In this document: in pieces, positions 58,382 to 64,000 of the stretch
Layout: the number at the start of each line of letters is the position of its first letter
How positions within the stretch are numbered: the stretch's first letter is position 1
From: Mya arenaria
Taxonomy: Eukaryota > Mollusca > Bivalvia > Myida > Myidae
DNA: 64,000 nt
Reading direction: 5' to 3'
NCBI RefSeq assembly: GCF_026914265.1
Contig: NC_069126.1
Location: forward strand, 34,049,346 to 34,113,345
Position numbers and translations under genes: made by a program
The notes under the pieces: generated by a model
What the model saw: only the letters and a program-made list of their open reading frames with translations
The model's database searches: none
Told to the model about the DNA's origin: nothing

Positions 58382-60680
58382 AAGCACATTACACAGTTGG
58401 ATAACGACAGATTGCACACTGAAACAATAATAAGTGTTCAAAGTGCTAGTACATCTTGTACATAGTGTCAAGGTGTCCAAGCATGTCTCTGTAAGCCAAT
58501 GGTTCACTGCATATGAGGTTATTTTATATCTTACAGTGGATTGCAGCAAAAGGCCAGAGGAAAATATGTTTTGATACTCATCCGTATTTTGAAGAAGAAA
58601 AAAGGGGCTGAATGGCATGTTTATTTTTGTTTATTTGACGGGCGGGCTGGGATGAGAATCTAAAATATTTTTTCTCTGGCTTAAGGCTTTATTCTTAGTA
58701 TGTATCTATTATGTCATCATGATGAAGTCATCGTTACTATTCTACATTGTTAAAAATTAGATTCAATCATTTTTAGATTTCCGGAGGTTTTGAAGAGCAT
58801 ATTTTTAACAGCCAATGGGATCATAAGCACATTTCGAGTGTTACATGACCCAGCCTTTTTATCAAAAGTTGCTCAGAGTTCATTTTTGTGTGTCAGAGTA
58901 ATAGGCCTTGGAAACTTCAAAATGGCTGAAAAGGCTTGTCCAAGCACTTTATTTTCGCTTGCACTGTTTATCATCTAGGTTAATAAATATAATTTCAGTT
59001 GATTTGCAGAAAGTTTACCAGGATAAGAATTTGTCGATTGTTTCTATACAATAATAATTTCAATAAACTAACTTTATTTTCAAACAGTTTTGACACAATG
59101 ACCACAATGAATTTATATTTTGTCACAACTAAAACTGGGACCAAGGTCTACTGCATTGTAAATGAAAAATAGAATTTAACAAAATGGGTATGTCATGTAC
59201 AACACTGATACAATGTTCTCAGTAGTGGTGACATTATGTCATAATAATTTTTGTCACAAATAGATTTTTAGAGTTGCCGATTGTTTTATTCAAACAGTAA
59301 TTTCTCATTTGAATTTTATGGAGAAGTGTATTTTATACACATTCACAGTTAATGTGTAATTTCATGGTGTCAGTCATTGGTTTGCAGTTCATGTTACTTT
59401 GTAGTTTCTCACTTGTATTTTGTGACATATTCTTGACATGTAAAGATGGCAAATGTATGTGATGAATGTGAGAGATTAACATTGTTCATTGCACAATGTA
59501 TTCACATATGTGCTTGTTAACCTCGTTCACTATTTTATTTCCCTCTGCATGTAACCAAAAATGACTTGTTTATAAAATGTCCATGATTTATTTAAAATTC
59601 CATAATCATGGCAACTCGTTTTACTCGTTTTAATCTTCGAAAAAAGGTGAGGGCTCCCTCCACGGCGCTTCTTGTTTGTTTGTTTTTAGATTATTTTTGC
59701 TCTGAAGCAAAATGATGACCCCCAATTATTTTGCTTATATTTTTTAATGAAATGTATAAAATACATGTACTTCAACGTGAAATAAATTTGCCTTAAAAGG
59801 ATGCTTTGTTTTACACTGATGGTGAACAAAAAGTTCCTTCACGGAGTTCCACCTACAGAATGGAATGTATACAATGTATTGAGCGATCTATATAATGGAC
59901 AAAATACTACGTCATTATCTTGATGAAACCCTGAAGTGGCTTTAAGGGGGACAGGGAATCCGCTGCTGGGAATTGGCTCTTTGTGCTCTAAATGGTAGCC
60001 AAAAAGTTATACTATAAGCCAGTGGCCAACACAGTTCGGGTAACCGTTTAATATTGTGGTCAGTTTGAAACGTTACGTGTGAAATAATGAAGATTTACAT
60101 TAACAAGAGGACACATTTCAAAACCATTTAGACGTTTTTTATGAAGTATATTTTTACTCTAGCACCGCTTATTAGCAGCCAACCTACAAGTCCGAGTTTC
60201 CGAATGACAAATATGTCAAATTCTCTTACTCAGTTATTTCCCTTGACAATTATATCCGATTTCTTTTGCATCATCGCTTTTAGATTTGACAGCCAACAAA
60301 TTATACGCAATGTGAATAATAAGATGAAAATAAGCTCCATGGGTACACATAGGTATAAATAAAGGAAGAAACATAAACTTAGGCAAAACTATGCAGGTAT
60401 CATTTTTAGTTTTAATTTTATTTCCGTCGGCTGTGTTTGGTTAGAATAAGGCAAAGGCCGATCAAGGGTTAAGTACAAAGCTCGTCTTTGTTAATTGTGA
60501 TTAAGTTGATGAAAGAAACACCACTGGAACACGTGTTACATGTCTATCCGGTCTCCGGACAGGTGAACAGTTGGTTAAATCGAAGTCTCGATGTCAAAGT
60601 AGTCTGATAGTCCGCCGATACAAAAGAGAAAACGATTTTAGACTCCTGGCGTCTATCATTTACCATTCCAAATGACATTA
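58382..60680. other. 3' flank of the SET-like gene and intergenic sequence
   Basis: No supported gene. Small open frames at 58790-58978 and 60141-60362 have no similarity that I recognise. Confidence 0.4.
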
Positions 60681-60689
60681 ATGGTGCCG

Positions 60690-60950
60690 CTTGTTTTTAC
60701 AATTTGGTTACGAGGTTGTGCGTACGCAAACTAATTAAACCCCAGTCAAATTACATTTTGCTGAAGTTCCAAAGTTTTAACCCAACAATCCTTGATAAAC
60801 AGTCCCCTACTATTATACATTATATATGTTGTGTGTCGTTTGTGCATGTTTGTGTTGTTTTTCTGTGTTTCTGGCTTTAACCCTATGTCATTATGTTTAA
60901 ACTTTCGACTACTGAACTTGTATCTGTACTTTCAAGTCAGTATTAATATA
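60690..60950. repeat. Dispersed repeat, related to 16680-16960
   Basis: It aligns with the 16-kb copy through TACGCAAACTAATTAAACCC, ACATTTTGCTGA, CCTTGATAAACA, TTTTTCTGTGTTTC, ATGTTTAAAC and CTACTGAACTTGTATCTGT. Confidence 0.55.
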
Positions 60951-61082
60951 CATTAATGTAGAAATGTTTGCTATGCACCTTTTAAGTCTCAAAATGCGTT
61001 TGATATAAGAGCAATAATCAACGACATCACGGCATTGTTCCCAGGTTTGAAGTATTAGTTTAGTTTATTTACTTATTTTTGT

Positions 61083-61268
61083 TTGCAACGATTGTGAAAC
61101 AAAGTTGGTACGATTAATCACTCAAGTTGTTACGCGATAGTGTGGTGTTGTGCGGGAAACCTGAGTGCCAAGAGAAATACCACTAGTCCAGCTTGGTGAC
61201 CACAAACCAAACCAACATGCGCCCAGGCTGGGAACCAAACCCGGGAGTGCGTTAACCGAACAACCTTA
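61083..61268 (-). mobile_element. Diverged tRNA-derived SINE, same family as 29600-29813
   Basis: It shares GCAACGATTGTGAA, the GTACGATTAATCACTCAAGT-like block, CTTGGTGACCACAAACCAAA, CATGCGCCCAGGC and CCAAACCCGGG (box B complement), ending near GTTAACCGAACAACC. The box A half is damaged. Confidence 0.75.
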
Positions 61269-62359
61269 AAGGCCTAGATTAAGCCTTCTATAAGTGCCCC
61301 CCCCCAAGTACCCAACCTCTGTTGATCTTAATCTTAATGCCTAATTGGCTTATCAGATCTCCAATCTGAGTATCCTGTTGCGCAGTTTTCATTGTTTTAT
61401 TATAAAAATTGACCCTAAATGGCCCTGAGCCAATAAACCAATGCACATGATATTGGCCCCTACTGTGGAACCAGTGTGATAAGTAGGAGATGCACAGCAG
61501 GGGATTATCATGCCAAACATTCCTTAAACTAGGCCTTTAATAGCTAAAGAAAGCGGATTCTGACTGGCGCGGTTACACCATGATTGAATTTTGACAAGTT
61601 TCCGTGACAGGAAACAAAACAACGCAGTCTGTTTAAATTTCATGGTGTGCGCTCTACCCACCCTCCGGGGCAAAACACGGATATTTTTAGAGTCATCAAA
61701 CAATTCTGAAAATAATGAAGCGGGAAGAAAAAAACCGTGTACAATAATGTGTCAAATGCAGCATAATACTTGTTCAAAGTCGTTAACGCAAAATGTTATG
61801 GTTAGATGACATGAAGTAAAATCTGTATGATAAGGAATGGGCGGAGCTTACGAATGCTAAATAAATAATAATAATAAGAAGAAGAAGGAAACAAAAGGCC
61901 CAAGTGGGATAGATTGGGGTTTGCTCTGGAGGATGAACACTTGAGGTAAAATCCTCCTAGGGGTCAACACTTCATGATGAGTGCTAGTAAACTCGAGAAT
62001 TAATGTATGATTTAACACAACGATATTTTACCTCGGTGAGTAAACACGTATTCACTGATCATCAACGTTATGAGTTAAAACAAGTATTCACTAATCATCA
62101 ACATTATGAGGCAGTTGTGTGTAATATGCAAACGAGGAGATGACAGACACATGTCATACCATATATGGAGATGCCTCTAAATGATGTTGAAAAGTTGAAG
62201 AACAAACTATTGATGTTATTTGAATTCTCGACAGCAATTTACAATATATGCCCCATTTACGATATTAATTTGAAAGATGGTTGCTCTATCTTCAACAGAA
62301 AGGGCAGACCTCGGTACGTCGGTGTAGCTCTATATAACTCACAAGTATATATAAACGCG

Positions 62360-62455
62360 TATGTGTGTGTGTGCGTGTGTGTGTGTGTGCGCGTGTGTTT
62401 GCATATGTGTGTGGGGGTGCGTATGTGTGTGTGTATGTGCGTCTGCATGCATGCG
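62360..62455. repeat. TG/CA compound microsatellite
   Basis: TG-rich runs with GCGTG and ATGTG interruptions. The three open frames crossing it in both directions (ACVCVCVR or HTHTHT type) are repeat translations and are not genes. Confidence 0.92.
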
Positions 62456-62639
62456 AGAATGGGAGGATGGATGGCTTTACATGGTGCATGTATTCCATAT
62501 AAATTGTTTCTGTAAAATATTTACAAGTCGTGCTAAAAGCTGTACATCACGAGAGGGGTCGCCCAATCAGCTTGTTCTGTTACCAATTTTCTTTGAATTG
62601 TTTGCGGTATATGGAATACAATTGCAATAAGACACATAT

Positions 62640-63620
62640 TTGAAGCAAATAAGGCAAATACCCTCACTAAAGATGCTTATAACGTCAAATTAAAATCAAG
62701 AATCATCAACATTTTTTTAACATCAAGTACAAAACAACCCTTTATAACCACAATTGTTAATACCACGTGTATTCTAATGTAATTACTGGAGTGTTTATAT
62801 ATTATCATTAATTTTATTTTATGTAATCCGACAGTTAATATATTACATAATGCTTGAAAAAACTAGACAGGTAAGTATGAACTCCGGGGTTTGGAGAATT
62901 GATGTAAAGCTAAAGATATATTAAAACGAATGGTAACGGAAATATCATTAAAACCTAAAGACTTGTTTTAAAAAAATTCTGATGTAAACTAGTCTACCCG
63001 ATGGCTGCTCTCTGTATAGGTAACAAATGAAAGGAGGAGATACGTATAGTCTCAGGAATGTCCAATTTATTATTTCTGTTTCATTCTCTATTTTGTTTTT
63101 GTTTTACAGCCGTTTCATATTTCTTCAGAAAGTGTTTTCCTTAATAGCGGGACCGCACTTCGAGTGTAAATATCAATTATATACAGATCAACACGGTTTT
63201 AGAACAACGCTCTATTTACAACATGTGATACTTTATATATAACAAGATTCCAAATCAAGTAGTAAAATAACCTACGGAGTTTAATATGAATTATGACACT
63301 GTGGATAACTTACTCATGAAAGACACGTATTTTGTGTCTTGGTTTACATATGATCATGAGTAGTCAATTTTAAATTTGTCCTCTATAACTAGTTTTGTGA
63401 TTGCAATAACACGACCATGGTTATGCAACTACTTGAACACATTGAATCACTTTGTCCCACTTTTATGTGCATTAATCTCTTGTTTGAAAGCAGGATTTGT
63501 CATTTTTACGTATTGTTGATCCTCTTTTTCTTCCGTTTGTCTTTCTCTTCTCTTAAGGTATTCAAAGACTACTTCATGACAAAATGTGTACTGCTCCTTC
63601 AAAGAAAAAATGCACATTTA
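62640..63620. other. AT-rich sequence, no gene seen
   Basis: No exon or repeat family could be supported here. Short open frames lack recognisable similarity. Confidence 0.4.
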
Positions 63621-63628
63621 CTCATTAA

Positions 63629-63687
<59 letters not shown>

Positions 63688-63691
63688 CGAG

Positions 63692-63747
<56 letters not shown>

Positions 63748-63787
63748 CCACCAGCATCATCATCAACAACATCATCATCATCGCCAC
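63629..63787. repeat. Long (ATC)n/(CAT)n trinucleotide microsatellite
   Basis: Nearly pure CAT/ATC triplets run from 63629 to about 63777, with interruptions CGAGC (about 63688) and CACCACCAGC (about 63747). Because the unit is three bases, all frames stay open as poly-Ile, poly-Ser, poly-His or poly-Met runs, so the open frames here are artefacts. Confidence 0.96.
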
Positions 63788-63820
63788 CGCCGTTATAAAT
63801 TACATAAAGTCGAGATTACC

Positions 63821-63997
63821 ATGTTTGTAACAGCCGCCTTCCGCCGTTGTTTAACGAGCCTGACCGAGTCCGCTATTGCAACTTCATTGTCGGTCTTTAT
63901 TCGGTCGACAGTGCACAAAAGTGCTGCAAACAGACCACTCCGCGAGTACCCATCGCTGAAAGCAACAAATATTCAAATATTCAGAACGTTTTTTTAA
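63821..63997 (+). CDS. Possible small ORF at window edge (58 codons), unknown
   Basis: An ATG-to-TAA frame of 58 codons lies in a locally more GC- and CpG-rich patch than its surroundings. The N-terminus (MFVTAAFRRCLTSLTESA, then FIRSTVHKSA) is Arg/Ser/Thr-rich with few acidic residues, as in a mitochondrial targeting peptide, but this is weak evidence. It could be a first exon of a gene continuing to the right, or chance. Confidence 0.15.
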   Translation: MFVTAAFRRCLTSLTESAIATSLSVFIRSTVHKSAANRPLREYPSLKATNIQIFRTFF

Positions 63998-64000
63998 GAA

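Noticed and set aside
62165..62630. Several open frames rich in Cys-Val or His-Thr
   Set aside because: They cross the TG/CA microsatellite and have no recognisable domain outside it.
63586..63798. Open frames of poly-Ser, poly-Ile and poly-Met
   Set aside because: They are translations of the (ATC)n microsatellite in different frames and strands.

Overview
This is eukaryotic nuclear DNA, AT-rich and intron-rich, most likely from a bivalve mollusc. The evidence is a family of genes resembling molluscan 'short-chain collagen C4-like' proteins, a STAND/NB-ARC-TPR gene split by short introns, tRNA-derived SINEs, and dispersed repeats that I recognise as common in bivalve genomes (the TATACCCCCGACAAACGAAG element and GTGACCTTGACCTTGAA-bearing satellites). 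The species cannot be fixed from sequence alone. Nothing prokaryotic is present.

Layout. Positions 1-21.3 kb hold a small family of secreted, coiled-coil plus C4-collagen-like genes. One copy is intact (19278-20516, minus strand, two exons). One is nearly intact (exon at 9598-10204, plus strand, broken by one base in a G run). Two are pseudogenes (about 1320-2522 plus; 14180-14888 minus) and one is an exon-1 fragment (11954-12046 minus). The intact gene and the 14-kb pseudogene lie in a segmental duplication that reaches well upstream of both. A 52-bp minisatellite with dimeric higher-order structure lies at 4.1-5.15 kb.

At 22.1-23.6 kb there is a foldback element and a 145-bp satellite. At 24.6-28.7 kb (minus) there is an eight-exon gene whose splice phases all agree. 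It encodes a predicted 794-residue STAND NTPase with a NB-ARC-like ATPase, a winged helix and TPRs, and is a candidate innate-immune or signalling scaffold. A SINE (29.6 kb), a decayed Ty3/gypsy pol (30.2-33.0 kb, minus) carrying a 49-bp minisatellite, a LINE 3' end (35.6-36.3 kb), two decayed tandem arrays (37.6-39.2 kb) and one orphan ORF (39.3-40.0 kb) follow.

The right third begins with two DNA-transposon derivatives (40.3-41.6 kb) and a CpG-rich promoter with NRF1-, GC-box-, E-box- and YY1-like sites at an ATGGCGGC start (about 42.0-42.15 kb). Downstream on the plus strand are exons of a SET-domain methyltransferase-like gene (45.9-49.05 kb), then a thrice-repeated pair of small exons encoding acidic sequence, and a terminal exon ending at 58330. 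Frame breaks in the SET exon and in repeat copies 2 and 3 suggest a decaying or fast-changing gene. Its introns hold a 181-bp satellite, a second SINE family and several MITEs. From 58.4 kb to the end I see mainly dispersed repeats, microsatellites and unassigned AT-rich sequence.
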